In this document: one piece after another, positions 1 through 7,785 of the stretch
Position numbering within the stretch: position 1 is the first letter of the stretch
Layout: each line of letters begins with the position of its first letter
Assembly: GCF_036924535.1 (NCBI RefSeq)
Contig: NZ_JAZHRT010000001.1
Location: 310,001 to 374,000 of the forward strand
Length of the DNA: 64,000 bases
Direction of reading: 5' to 3'
Source of the DNA: Bradyrhizobium sp. AZCC 2262
Lineage (GTDB): Bacteria; Pseudomonadota; Alphaproteobacteria; Rhizobiales; Xanthobacteraceae
Notes under the pieces: model-generated
What the model was told of the DNA's origin: nothing
Databases searched by the model: none
Seen by the model: the letters and a program-made list of their open reading frames with translations, nothing else
Made by a program: the position numbers and the translations under genes

Positions 1-120
1 GAGCAGTTCAAGCGCGTGCTCGAGAACTGGCGTGCCTTCCGCGCCGAGCAGCACCGCTGGTTCTTGATCGCGGACGCACGCACCGAGATGTCGGTGTACG
101 CGCTCACCACCGCCCAATAG
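1..120 (+). CDS. C-terminal end of an unrecognised protein
   Basis: The first 39 codons form an open frame closed by TAG at 118-120; the gene enters from the left edge. The tail is rich in Trp, Arg and Phe (WRAFRAEQHRWFLIADARTE). It loosely resembles the end of TRAP-type (DctP family) solute-binding proteins, which often finish with a helix of the kind 'W-x-x-F-R-x-[DE]-x-x-x-W'. That is a weak guess from a short fragment, and the rest of the protein lies outside the window. Confidence 0.45.
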   Translation, partial: EQFKRVLENWRAFRAEQHRWFLIADARTEMSVYALTTAQ

Positions 121-434
121 ACAAACCTTTGATAGGGAGGCAAGCGGAATCCGCGATCTGTAGATCACCCAAGGTCATTCGCGTCGTTATGGGGACGTCC
201 GGTGTTGGCGCGCAAAGCACGCGGTCGCTGAAAAGCTGTGTCAGCCAAGTACCAGCAGGCAACATCATTCGATTAGGTCGGTAGTCACTATGAAAAACCG
301 GACCATTATGCAGCAGCCATCTGCATAATGGTCCGGTCAGACTGCTCGTTGCGCGGATACTATGCGACGTAGGCTGCCGCCGATCCGTGCTGCGAAGGGC
401 GCAACGGATCTCAGACGCAGGTCTCGTCGAACGA
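121..434. other. intergenic region, holds a terminator only
   Basis: About 310 bases between the leftward partial gene and the Lys-rich mini-gene. The only structure I see is the hairpin at 298-336. No open frame here has a ribosome site or recognisable product. Confidence 0.5.
298..336 (-). terminator. intrinsic terminator of the Lys-rich mini-gene
   Basis: Perfect 16-bp inverted repeat (CCGGACCATTATGCAG and its complement) around a 7-base loop. Read on the minus strand the stem is followed by TTTTT, so it is a textbook rho-independent terminator about 100 bases downstream of the minus-strand mini-gene at 435-500. The 16-bp stem is longer than most. A related hairpin lies downstream of the second Lys-rich gene at 3900-3954. 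Confidence 0.8.
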
Positions 435-500
435 CTACTTCTTTTTCTTTTTGGCCGTCTTCTTGGCTGTCTTCTTTGCCTTCTTCGCTTTCTTGGCCAT
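435..500 (-). CDS. 21-residue Lys/Ala-rich mini-protein
   Basis: ATG at 498-500, stop TAG at 435-437. The start is preceded by an excellent ribosome site (GGAGGG, 5 bases before ATG). The product is almost entirely Lys, Ala and Thr, beginning MAKKAKKAKKTAKK, and resembles the basic tail of histone H1-like proteins. With its ribosome site and its own terminator it looks like a real, highly cationic peptide, perhaps nucleic-acid binding; that role is inference. A 27-residue paralogue lies at 4062-4145. Low-complexity peptides of this kind are easily missed by gene callers. Confidence 0.65.
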   Translation of the reverse strand: MAKKAKKAKKTAKKTAKKKKK

Positions 501-869
501 GTTGCCCTCCACTATCCCAAAAGTTGGCTCAATGCAGGCCGACCATCGACATGCATGCATTCAGAGTACACCACAATATTAAAATTGATACCGCGCGCTT
601 CAAAGAGGGTAAACGCTGTTCACGCCGTCTTGCGACCGGATGATGCACTCGCGTGATGTGTGCACGCGCCGCGCTTTGTCAGATCAAGACGAGCAAGGAG
701 GTGGATGATTCGCTACTTTCCGGCCTCGACGAATGCCCAGGGAGACCGCGGAAACCTGCATTCAGAAATGGCCGCGAATCCCGTGCAGGGATCGAGCACG
801 GTCACGTGTTCGCATGAGGGAGAGGGAAGCGCGTGACGCCGCCTCAATTTTTCATTTGATTCCAGACGG
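501..869. other. intergenic, nothing recognised
   Basis: Frames cross this stretch on both strands, but none has a ribosome site together with a recognisable protein pattern. It probably holds the promoter of the Lys-rich mini-gene near its left end. Confidence 0.4.
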
Positions 870-1080
870 CTGGATATCCCTCGTCAAGACAGCCACGCCC
901 GCGGCTCGGGACGACGATCGTACCGCTGAGAATGAACGTGCGGCCATGGCTCGGATCTGCCGTCTTGGGTGCTCCATCCATTCCTTCCTAGGCGGAGGTG
1001 ACAAGCAGCCGGTCGAATTGCTGGCCGGCGAAGACCGGATACCCGGCAGCGTCTCCGACGGGCAGATGGACGGAATGACG
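870..1080 (-). pseudogene. remnant of an SMP-30/gluconolactonase-like C-terminus
   Basis: On the minus strand one frame reads GYPVFAGQQFDRLLVTSA, a stop, then EGMDGAPKTADPSHGRTFIL. This matches the blade pattern 'FGG..LDTLYVTSA..GM' near the end of SMP-30/gluconolactonase/LRE proteins. The internal TAG at 988-990 sits where the family usually has Trp or Arg, so a TGG-to-TAG change is likely. No start codon or N-terminal part is present. I read it as a decayed fragment. Family assignment is from motif memory only. Confidence 0.45.
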
Positions 1081-1352
1081 CTTCTGGCGCACAGCGGACA
1101 TTGGTCTGAGCGCCCATGTCGGCTAAGCGGCAATTCCGGACTCATGCACCGCAACAAAATTCATCCTATTCGGCACCTCGTTGCCGCGGCTGAGCATCGG
1201 ATGCGCTATCACCGGATTGATCGCGACCGCGGTTTCGAATCGCGCCGGCAGGCCTGCCGACGTTTGGTCGAACGCAGATTCCTGGCTGGCGAAGCCGAGC
1301 CAAGCCGTGCAGTATCGGCGCGATTGACAGTCATCGCGCGGCGGACCGTCAC
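1081..1352. other. intergenic, dispersed-repeat remnant
   Basis: Around 1090-1135 it holds GCGGACATTGGTCTGAGCG...CATGTCGGCTAAG, the outer part of the dispersed palindromic repeat also seen at 42911-42967 and 44215-44280. No gene is seen between this and the PPOX gene. Confidence 0.4.
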
Positions 1353-1811
1353 ATGCTGTCACACCACGAACGCAAGTTCCTGTCGGTGCAACGGGTCGGG
1401 CATCTTGCCACGGCCGATAGCAGGGCCATTCCGCACGTCGTGCCAGTGTGTTTTACGATTTCGCAAGACACCCTTTACATCAGCATCGACGAGAAGCCGA
1501 AGCGCGTGACTGGAGCAGCACTCAAGCGCGTCCGCAACATCGAGCGCAACCCGATGGTCGCCATCGTGGTTGATCGGTACGACGAAGACTGGACCCGGCT
1601 TGGCTGGGTGATGTTGCGTGGACGGGCCGAGATCCTGCGCAACGGAACCGAGCACGATCACGCGCAGGAGCTGCTACGCTCCCGGTACCACCAGTTGGCG
1701 GCGATGCAGATCGCCGATCGGCCCGTCATCGCGGTCCGCCTGGAGCGGGTGACGAGCTGGGGCGACCTGTCCGTGGGCGCCGACGAGGCCGACCATGATG
1801 GTCAAGCCTAG
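1353..1811 (+). CDS. PPOX-class (F420/flavin-type) oxidoreductase
   Basis: 152 residues, the usual size for a single split-barrel pyridoxamine-5'-phosphate-oxidase-like domain. The N-terminal pattern (RVGHLATADSRAIPHVVPVCFTI) is the classic first strands that bind the cofactor phosphate, followed by RNPMVAIVVDRYDEDW and GWVMLRGRAEIL. It most resembles the TIGR03668 subgroup annotated as F420-dependent. The cofactor could equally be FMN or heme; nothing here settles this. It lies directly before, and slightly overlaps the extended frame of, an LLM-class oxidoreductase, so the two are probably co-transcribed. Confidence 0.8.
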   Translation: MLSHHERKFLSVQRVGHLATADSRAIPHVVPVCFTISQDTLYISIDEKPKRVTGAALKRVRNIERNPMVAIVVDRYDEDWTRLGWVMLRGRAEILRNGTEHDHAQELLRSRYHQLAAMQIADRPVIAVRLERVTSWGDLSVGADEADHDGQA

Positions 1812-1878
1812 ACGCTGTTGCGACCGTCACGTGCGGTCGCGTAGGATGGAGCTTGGCCGCAACCGGGGAGTATGGGAC

Positions 1879-2721
1879 ATGCATGTCGGGCTTACGATGT
1901 TTCCGACGGATTACGCGATTCCACCGCACGACCTTGCCGTGGCGGCGGAGGCGCGAGGTTACGATTCATTGTGGTTGCCGGAGCACAGTCACATTCCCAC
2001 CAGTCGCAAATCGCCGTGGCCTGGCGGCGCCGAGCTGCCGAAGTATTATTACGATACCTACGATCCGTTCCTCTCGCTGGCCGCTGCCGCCGCGGTGACG
2101 AAAACCATCAAGCTTGCGACGGGGATCTGTCTTGTCGTCGAGCGCGATCCAATCCACACCGCCAAGGAGGTATCGACCGTCGACCAGCTTTCCTCGGGCC
2201 GGTTCATTTTTGGCGTTGGCGGGGGTTGGAACGAGGAGGAGATGGCCAATCACGGCACTGCGTTTGCAACCCGCTTCAAGCTGATGGGTGAGCGGATCCA
2301 GGCGATGAAGCAAATCTGGACGCAGTCTACGGCGGCATTCGACGGCGAATTGGTCAAGTTCGAACCCATGATGCAGTGGCCCAAACCGGTTCAAAAACCT
2401 CACCCGCCCATCGTTGTTGGGGGCGCATTTCCCCACGCAGCAAAACGGGCGATCGCCTATGGCGACGGCTGGATTCCCATCGGCGGGCGTGCGCTGGATC
2501 CGCTCGAGGTGCTACCGCAATTCCGACAAATGGCAAAGGACGCCGGCCGCGATCCCGCGTCGCTCTCCTTCAACGTCTTCGGGGCGCCCCGACACCTGGA
2601 GGTGCTGAAACGCTACCGTGACGCCGGCGTTGATCGGGTCGTCCTGATGCTTCCGCCCAAGCCCCGAGACGAGATTTTGCCCATGCTGGATGAAAGCGCG
2701 GCCCTCGTGGCGGCGCTCTGA
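1879..2721 (+). CDS. LLM-class (luciferase-like) oxidoreductase
   Basis: TIM-barrel luciferase-like monooxygenase fold, 280 residues from the chosen ATG at 1879, which has GGGGAG 8 bases upstream; the frame is open back to 1795, but those residues do not fit the family. Family marks: opening MHVGLTMFPTD, YDSLWLPEHSHIP, LATGICLVVERDP, TVDQLSSGRFIFGVGGGWNEEE (cofactor-binding), RAIAYGDGWIP. This is the pattern of the F420-type TIGR03619 group; some members use FMN. It follows the PPOX gene by 67 bases. Substrate unknown. Confidence 0.85.
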   Translation: MHVGLTMFPTDYAIPPHDLAVAAEARGYDSLWLPEHSHIPTSRKSPWPGGAELPKYYYDTYDPFLSLAAAAAVTKTIKLATGICLVVERDPIHTAKEVSTVDQLSSGRFIFGVGGGWNEEEMANHGTAFATRFKLMGERIQAMKQIWTQSTAAFDGELVKFEPMMQWPKPVQKPHPPIVVGGAFPHAAKRAIAYGDGWIPIGGRALDPLEVLPQFRQMAKDAGRDPASLSFNVFGAPRHLEVLKRYRDAGVDRVVLMLPPKPRDEILPMLDESAALVAAL

Positions 2722-2968
2722 AGAGTCTGTGAGTCCATCACTCGACGGAACCAAAACTCTGGACTGCAGCGGCCGCCGTCCCCGCAATGAACTCTCGCCG
2801 TTGCCGCCCTTTTTAACGAGCACGCCAACCCTCGCGGCTGGGCACTAAGGGACCTTCGCTTCAACAGGCATTTAAAGGGGCATGGCCCGGCCCCGAAAGC
2901 ATGACCCGGCGGAGTCCGCTTTGGGACTAGAGCTGACCTGGCTCGAACAGGCTATTGGCACGAAAGGG

Positions 2969-2992
2969 ACCACCGGCGTCGAAGCCGGTGGT
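2969..2992 (-). terminator. hairpin after the first recombinase gene
   Basis: Perfect 9-bp stem (ACCACCGGC / GCCGGTGGT) with a 6-base loop, 7 bases beyond the stop of the minus-strand recombinase. The trailing strand reads CCCTTTC rather than a clean T run, so it may be a weak terminator or an RNA-protecting hairpin. Confidence 0.5.
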
Positions 2993-2998
2993 CGACGA

Positions 2999-3622
2999 TT
3001 AAAGCTCTATCTGTTCAGCCATATTCAAGGCGTCATCCACCTCAATCCCGAGATATCGGACAGTGCTTTCCAACTTGGTATGGCCGAGGAGAAGTTGGAC
3101 TGCACGCAAGCTACCGGTCTTGCGATAAATCTGCGCAGCCTTCGTGCGGCGCAACGGGTGCGTGCCGTACGATCCTGACTCTAAGCCGATGCTTTTAACC
3201 CAGCTCTGCACCAGCCGGGCATATTGGCGGGTTGATATGTGAGGACTAGCATGAATTCGAGTTGGGAAGAGATATCGGGAGCCAGTGGCCCGCAGCGTTG
3301 GTAGCCAGGCTTCAACTGAATTCCTCGACTGCTCTGAGATCTCGAACTGAACTGGTCGACCTGTCTTCTTTTGGACAATAGTCGCTCGACGCCGCACATT
3401 TGTTCCCGAGCAAATGTCGTCCAGTCGCAGTTTTACCAGGTCACAGGCGCGAAGCTTACTGTCGATTGCTAGGTTAAAGATCGCAAGGTCACGCATTGAC
3501 AGCGCGATTTCTAGGCGGACTCGAATAGACCATACGTGCTTGGGCTCAAGAGGTTTCTTCTGGCCGACGAGCAATCCTTTGTTCCAAGGTCGTTGGCATC
3601 GATCGACGGGGCGTGCGGGCAT
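2999..3622 (-). CDS. tyrosine recombinase, catalytic domain only
   Basis: 207 residues of the phage-integrase catalytic fold. Visible active-site elements: Arg I in SKLRACDLVKLRL, Lys in VQKKTGRPVQF, the box II HxxR in GTHPLRRTKA, the second His in LLGHTKLESTVRYLG, and the Tyr nucleophile in the same segment. There is no N-terminal core-binding (SAM-like) domain, unlike typical 300-400-residue integrases. A GGAGGG ribosome site precedes the ATG. A close paralogue sits at 4385-5010 with similar upstream DNA, so the two arose by duplication. Solo catalytic-domain recombinases of this kind are common in Bradyrhizobium; their DNA target is not evident here. Confidence 0.8.
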   Translation of the reverse strand: MPARPVDRCQRPWNKGLLVGQKKPLEPKHVWSIRVRLEIALSMRDLAIFNLAIDSKLRACDLVKLRLDDICSGTNVRRRATIVQKKTGRPVQFEISEQSRNSVEAWLPTLRATGSRYLFPTRIHASPHISTRQYARLVQSWVKSIGLESGSYGTHPLRRTKAAQIYRKTGSLRAVQLLLGHTKLESTVRYLGIEVDDALNMAEQIEL

Positions 3623-3727
3623 ACGAGACCCTCCGCCAACCCCGCCCTCCGCGTCGCTCTATAGCGAGCGAATGACTTTAGTCCCGACTGATCATTCGGG
3701 CTTTCCCCACGATCGTGCTCACTGCGA

Positions 3728-3747
3728 CCGCTTCTGGCGCGAAGCGG
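3728..3747. repeat. dispersed palindrome copy, perfect 7-bp stem
   Basis: CCGCTTCTGGCGCGAAGCGG: CCGCTTC and GAAGCGG around TGGCGC. A partial second copy of the left arm (ACCGCTTCTG) follows about 15 bases on. Lies in the spacer upstream of the first recombinase. Confidence 0.75.
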
Positions 3748-3899
3748 CCTTCTGGGAATGACCGCTTCTGCATGAGCGCTGGAGGTGCCCCGCCGCCGCC
3801 CCTTTCAACGAAGGAAGGGCTAAGGGCGCTAAGTCGCAATCCGGGGAATCGACTGACACGGGTGCGACGGCGACCCGGCCAACGACCGGACACAAAAAA

Positions 3900-3954
3900 C
3901 CGGACCCATGTGCATCAGTCGTAGGCTTCTTGGGCCGTCTGCACATGGGGCCGG
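3900..3954 (-). terminator. intrinsic terminator of the second Lys-rich mini-gene
   Basis: 15-bp arms (CCGGACCCATGTGCA against TGCACATGGGGCCGG, one mismatch) around a 25-base loop; on the minus strand the stem is followed by TTTTTTG. The ends of the stem share CCGGACC with the terminator at 298-336, pointing to common ancestry of the two mini-gene units. Confidence 0.75.
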
Positions 3955-4061
3955 TCTGATCGTCGCCGCGTTCTCGGCCAGAGCATCTTGCGATGCGTCA
4001 AGCTCACCAGCGATGGTGGTCGCGATACCGCAGCGGCTTTGACTTGCGGAAAACCGCGCGC

Positions 4062-4145
4062 TTACTTCTTCATCTTCTTGGTCTTCTTGGCGACTTTTTT
4101 GGTCGCCTTGGCAGTCTTCTTTGCTTTCTTCGCTTTCCTTGCCAT
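4062..4145 (-). CDS. 27-residue Lys/Ala-rich mini-protein
   Basis: ATG at 4143-4145, TAA at 4062-4064, with GAGGAAG as ribosome site. Starts MARKAKKAKKTAKATKK and ends in Lys/Met repeats. It is a longer relative of the peptide at 435-500, with the same start context and a matching downstream terminator. DNA or RNA binding is plausible from charge alone. Both copies have many synonymous and amino-acid differences, so they are not a recent copy. Confidence 0.62.
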   Translation of the reverse strand: MARKAKKAKKTAKATKKVAKKTKKMKK

Positions 4146-4384
4146 GTCTTCCTCGTGGGGTTGGTTGGCTCGACGAATGTGCGGACGCTGCGAACCAGCG
4201 CGCGCGCCATCAAGCTAACACGAAACTAGCAAAAACTATACCACGCTAGATTAACGCGCGTCCTTGAGCGCCTTGTAGTCTTGCGATCATGAGTAGCGCA
4301 GACGTCCCGCCGACGCGCGGGCTACGCGACATCAGCGATGGTAGCGATGGTGCTCCACAATTCGTCGATAGCCACCGGTCGCTG

Positions 4385-5010
4385 TTAGAGCTCGATCTGC
4401 TCGGCTATATTTAGAGCGTCATCTACCTCAATCCCGAGATATCGGACGGTGCTCTCCAGCTTTGTATGGCCGAGGAGAAGTTGCACGGCGCGGAGGTTTT
4501 TCCGGTTTTGCGATAAATCTGGGCGGCCTTCGTCCGCCTCATCGAATGCGTGCCATAAACAGCTCGCTCCAAGCCGATGCTTTCGACCCAACGGTGCACC
4601 AGCCGGGCATATTGCCTAATTGATATGTGCGGGCTCGCGTGAAGCCGACTTGGGAAGAGGTATCGAGAACCGGTGGTCCGGAGCGATGGTAGCCAAGCTT
4701 CGACGGAATTCTTCGACTGCTCCGTGATCTCGAATTGGACTGGTCGACCAGTCTTCTTTTGCACAATCGTTGCTCGTTGCCGCACTCTTAACCCAGAGCA
4801 AATGTCGTCCAGCCGTAACTTGACCAGATCGCAAGCGCGCAGCTTGCTGTCGATTGCTAGATTAAAGATTACAAGATCGCGCTTTGACTCTGCGATTTCT
4901 AACCGAACTCGAATCGACCATACGTGTTTCGGTTCGAGAGGCTTCTTTTGGCCGACGAGCAATCCTTTGTTCCAAGGTTGACGACTGGGGCTGACGCGAC
5001 GTACGGGCAT
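4385..5010 (-). pseudogene. tyrosine recombinase paralogue, frameshifted before the catalytic His/Tyr
   Basis: The first 170 or so residues (frame from 5010) match the recombinase at 2999-3622 nearly throughout, including the Arg, Lys and HxxR boxes (GTHSMRRTKA). After AAQIYRKTG the frame is lost; the C-terminal segment with LLGHTKLESTVRYLG continues in another frame at 4385-4500. Compared with the intact copy there are two extra bases in a run of A/T (coding-strand AAAACCGGAAAAACC). Without recoding the protein lacks its last His and the Tyr nucleophile. A sequencing error in the homopolymer is possible, but two extra bases make real decay more likely. Confidence 0.75.
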
Positions 5011-5107
5011 GGGGGATCCTCCGCCATCCCGCCCACCGCGTCGCTCTTTCGTGAGCGGTTCATTTTATGACGAGCGACCATTTCTGCGCGATTATGAACG
5101 CGGGACC

Positions 5108-5131
5108 GGCCGTTTCTGGCGCAAAGCGGCC
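5108..5131. repeat. dispersed palindrome copy
   Basis: GGCCGTTT-CTGGCGC-AAAGCGGCC, 8- to 9-bp arms with one mismatch, in the spacer upstream of the second recombinase, the same relative place as the copy at 3728-3747. Confidence 0.7.
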
Positions 5132-5222
5132 TCAGCGAGGTGCGGGCTGGCTGCCTAAAAACCGACAACGTGCGAGACACTGAAAAGCGAAATATCCGCG
5201 TTTGTAGCGCAGCAAATTCAAG

Positions 5223-6218
5223 TCAGTTCTGCTTCTGCGCCATTTCTACTGCAAGCAGTATGGCCGCGCGCGCGGCCCCAACCCCAGCGACCCCCTTTCC
5301 GGCGATGTCATAGGCCGTGCCGTGGGCCGGCGTACATATGGGAAACGGAAAGCCACCGAGCAGCGTAACGCCACGATCGAAGCCCATCAGCTTCATGGCG
5401 ATCTGGCCTTGGTCGTGATACATCGTGAGAACGGCATCGAATGCGCCGCTCCTGGCACGCAAAAAAACGGTATCTGCGGGAAACGGACCTTCGGTTGCGA
5501 TCCCGTCGGAAATGGCTTCTTCCACCGCGGGTCCAATCGCCTCGATTTCTTCCCGCCCGAAATTTCCACCGTCGCCTGCGTGTGGGTTGAGACCGGCGAC
5601 CGCGATGCGCGGACGCTCGAATCCGGCCGTGCGCATCGAGGCATCCGTGAGCCGCAGCGCGCGCAGGACGCGGTCCCTGGTGATTTGCGACGCGACCTCG
5701 GCAAGCGAAATATGCGACGTGACGCGTGCGTTCCACAGCCCGTCCAGTACGTTGAATTCGCTCGCCGGGCCGTCAAGTCCGACCACGTCGGCCGAAAAGC
5801 TGATCTCGTCGTCATAGACCGGGTGCGCAAGGCGCATGGCATTCTTGTTGAATGGCGTGAAGCAGACCGCGTCGGCCCGGCCGTCGCGTCCCATCGTCAA
5901 CGCATGACGGTAATTGGCGAGCGCAAACCGACCGCCCTCGGCGGTCGCGGCGCTTCGCGTCACCGAGGCCGGATCAAGATGACCGAGATCGATGAAAACC
6001 GGGGCCCGCTCATCCTTTGAAAGATCGGCGTCGGGTGATGCCGACACCAAATCGAGCTTCACCGCGGCAATGCGCGCACCGTCGTCAAGAACGCGGCGGT
6101 CGCCGATCACGACGATCCGGGCCTTGTCAACGACCTCATCGAGAGCGAGGAGTTTGGCCGTCAACTCCGGGCTGATGCCGGCAGGATCGCCCATCGCAAG
6201 TGCTATAACCGGTCTCAT
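5223..6218 (-). CDS. pdxA: PdxA-family 4-phosphohydroxy-threonine dehydrogenase
   Basis: 331 residues, full length for PdxA (NAD-dependent oxidation and decarboxylation of 4-phosphohydroxy-L-threonine in pyridoxal phosphate synthesis). Metal-binding histidines are visible at about 169 (TSHISLAEV), 213 (LNPHAGDGG) and 268 (YHDQGQIAMK); the N-terminus MGDPAGISPEL and the end PAHGTAYDIAGKG are diagnostic. The gene is last in a CoA-transferase/TctCBA operon, not next to lptD-surA-ksgA, so it is probably a PdxA2-like catabolic paralogue acting on a phosphorylated sugar acid or similar; that is inference from context. Start ATG has GGGAG upstream. Confidence 0.85.
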   Translation of the reverse strand: MRPVIALAMGDPAGISPELTAKLLALDEVVDKARIVVIGDRRVLDDGARIAAVKLDLVSASPDADLSKDERAPVFIDLGHLDPASVTRSAATAEGGRFALANYRHALTMGRDGRADAVCFTPFNKNAMRLAHPVYDDEISFSADVVGLDGPASEFNVLDGLWNARVTSHISLAEVASQITRDRVLRALRLTDASMRTAGFERPRIAVAGLNPHAGDGGNFGREEIEAIGPAVEEAISDGIATEGPFPADTVFLRARSGAFDAVLTMYHDQGQIAMKLMGFDRGVTLLGGFPFPICTPAHGTAYDIAGKGVAGVGAARAAILLAVEMAQKQN

Positions 6219-6264
6219 TAATATCTCCCGCGCTCTTCTGCGGCCAATTCGTTCGGTGCGATCA

Positions 6265-7773
6265 TTATGGCTTCACCTGCGACCGCGGCATCATCCGGCC
6301 GATCGTGCGCCAGATCACCGGCATCAGCAGCAGCGCCGCGCCAAGCAGGATCAGCGTCGTCACCAATGGCTTGGCAAAGAATATTCCAAGCGAGCCCCGC
6401 GACATCAGCATGGACTGGCGAAAGGCATCTTCCGCCTTGTCGCCGATCACGATCGCGAGCACCAGCGGCGCCAGGGGATAGTGGAGTTTCTTGAACAGAT
6501 ATCCCAGGACACCAAATCCCATCATCAGTACGACGTCGAGATAGGAGTTGGAAACCGAGTAGGCTCCGACCGTGCAAATGATGACGATCACGGGCGCAAT
6601 GATGAAGAACGGCACGCGCATCAGCGCGGCGAAGATCGGCACCGTCAGCAGCACCAGCACCACGGCGACGACGTTGCCGAGATACATCGAGGCGATCAAT
6701 CCCCAGACGAAATCCTTTTGCTCGACGAACAGCATCGGTCCGGGATTGAGACCCCAGATCATCAGGCCGCCCATCATCACGGCGGCGGTTGCCGATCCCG
6801 GGATGCCCAGCGACAGCATGGGGAGCAGGGCGCTGGTGCCGGCGGCATGATCGGCGGCTTCCGGAGCGATGATACCCTCCGGCTCGCCCTTGCCGAAATT
6901 CGCGTGCCGGGGCGAAAGACGCTTGGCGATGCCGTAGCTCATGAACGATGCGGCGGTCGGGCCTCCCGGGGTAATGCCCATCCAGCAGCCGATCGCCGCG
7001 CTGCGCAACAGCGCCCAGCCATATCGCGGAAGGCCCATAAGCGTGCGGAAGACTTCGCGCCACTCCACTCTGGAAGAGATCGCCCTGACATGAAATTCCT
7101 CTTCCACGGCGATCAGCAATTCGCCGATGCCGAACAAGCCCATCACGGCGACCACGAAGCTGACGCCCTTCACCATCTCGTCGATGCCCATGGTGAGCCG
7201 CACGCTGCCGGAGACCGTGTCGATCCCGATGGCCGCCAGCGCAAAGCCGATCGCCAGCGACACCAGCGTCTTGATCGGCGGCGTTCCGCCCATGCCCACG
7301 AAGCTCGCAAACGCCAGAAAATAGACCGCGAAATATTCGGGTGGTCCAAAGGCCAGCGCCACCTGCGCGACCCATGAAGCGCAGAGCGTAATGAGAACGA
7401 CGCCGGCCAGCGCGCCGAAGGCGGCCGAGCCGAAAGCCGTCGCCAGCGCCGTGGTCGGCCTGCCGTCGCGCGCCATCGGATAGCCGTCGAACGTGGTCGC
7501 GACCGAGGAAGGCTCGCCGGGAATATTGAACAGGATGGACGTGACCGAGCCGCCGAACAACGCGCCCCAATACATCGAAGACAGCAGGATGATCGCCGAT
7601 ACCGGCTGCATTCCGAAGGTGAGCGGCAGCAGCAGCGATACGCCATTAGGCGCGCCCAGGCCGGGCAGCACGCCAACGAGAATGCCGAGCAGCACGCCGA
7701 TCACCATCAGGAAAATATGATTGCCCGACAGCGCGATGCCGAAGCCATGCATGAGAGCTTCGAGATTTTCCAA
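6265..7773 (-). CDS. tctA: TctA, large membrane subunit of tripartite tricarboxylate transporter
   Basis: 502 residues, typical for TctA, with about 11-12 hydrophobic segments. Family marks: GVLPGLGAPNGVSLLLPLTFGM near residue 35-60, YWGALFGGSVTSILFNIPGEPSS, ATAFDGYPMA-type loop, and a second half with WMGITPGGPTAASFMSYG and LSLGIPGSATAAVMMGG, reflecting the internal duplication. It forms the secondary-transport channel with TctB and uses the periplasmic binder TctC. It lies 12 bases after tctB and 46 bases before pdxA. The substrate is likely a carboxylate that is then handled as a CoA ester. Confidence 0.92.
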   Translation of the reverse strand: MENLEALMHGFGIALSGNHIFLMVIGVLLGILVGVLPGLGAPNGVSLLLPLTFGMQPVSAIILLSSMYWGALFGGSVTSILFNIPGEPSSVATTFDGYPMARDGRPTTALATAFGSAAFGALAGVVLITLCASWVAQVALAFGPPEYFAVYFLAFASFVGMGGTPPIKTLVSLAIGFALAAIGIDTVSGSVRLTMGIDEMVKGVSFVVAVMGLFGIGELLIAVEEEFHVRAISSRVEWREVFRTLMGLPRYGWALLRSAAIGCWMGITPGGPTAASFMSYGIAKRLSPRHANFGKGEPEGIIAPEAADHAAGTSALLPMLSLGIPGSATAAVMMGGLMIWGLNPGPMLFVEQKDFVWGLIASMYLGNVVAVVLVLLTVPIFAALMRVPFFIIAPVIVIICTVGAYSVSNSYLDVVLMMGFGVLGYLFKKLHYPLAPLVLAIVIGDKAEDAFRQSMLMSRGSLGIFFAKPLVTTLILLGAALLLMPVIWRTIGRMMPRSQVKP

Positions 7774-7785
7774 CGAAGCGCTCCC

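Noticed and set aside
733..1509. Plus-strand 258-codon frame
   Set aside because: No ribosome site or family pattern; it overlaps the start of the clear PPOX gene in another frame and crosses the gluconolactonase remnant.
2882..3178. Plus-strand 98-codon frame starting MARPRKHDPAES
   Set aside because: Its second half is the antisense of the recombinase gene; the first 40 codons alone show no known domain and no ribosome site.
5992..7377. Long plus frame (461 codons) opposite pdxA and tctA
   Set aside because: His/Arg-rich low-similarity shadow of the GC-rich genes on the other strand.
6218..7570. Second long minus frame in the tctA region
   Set aside because: Alternate frame of tctA; Arg/Gly-rich with no membrane helices.
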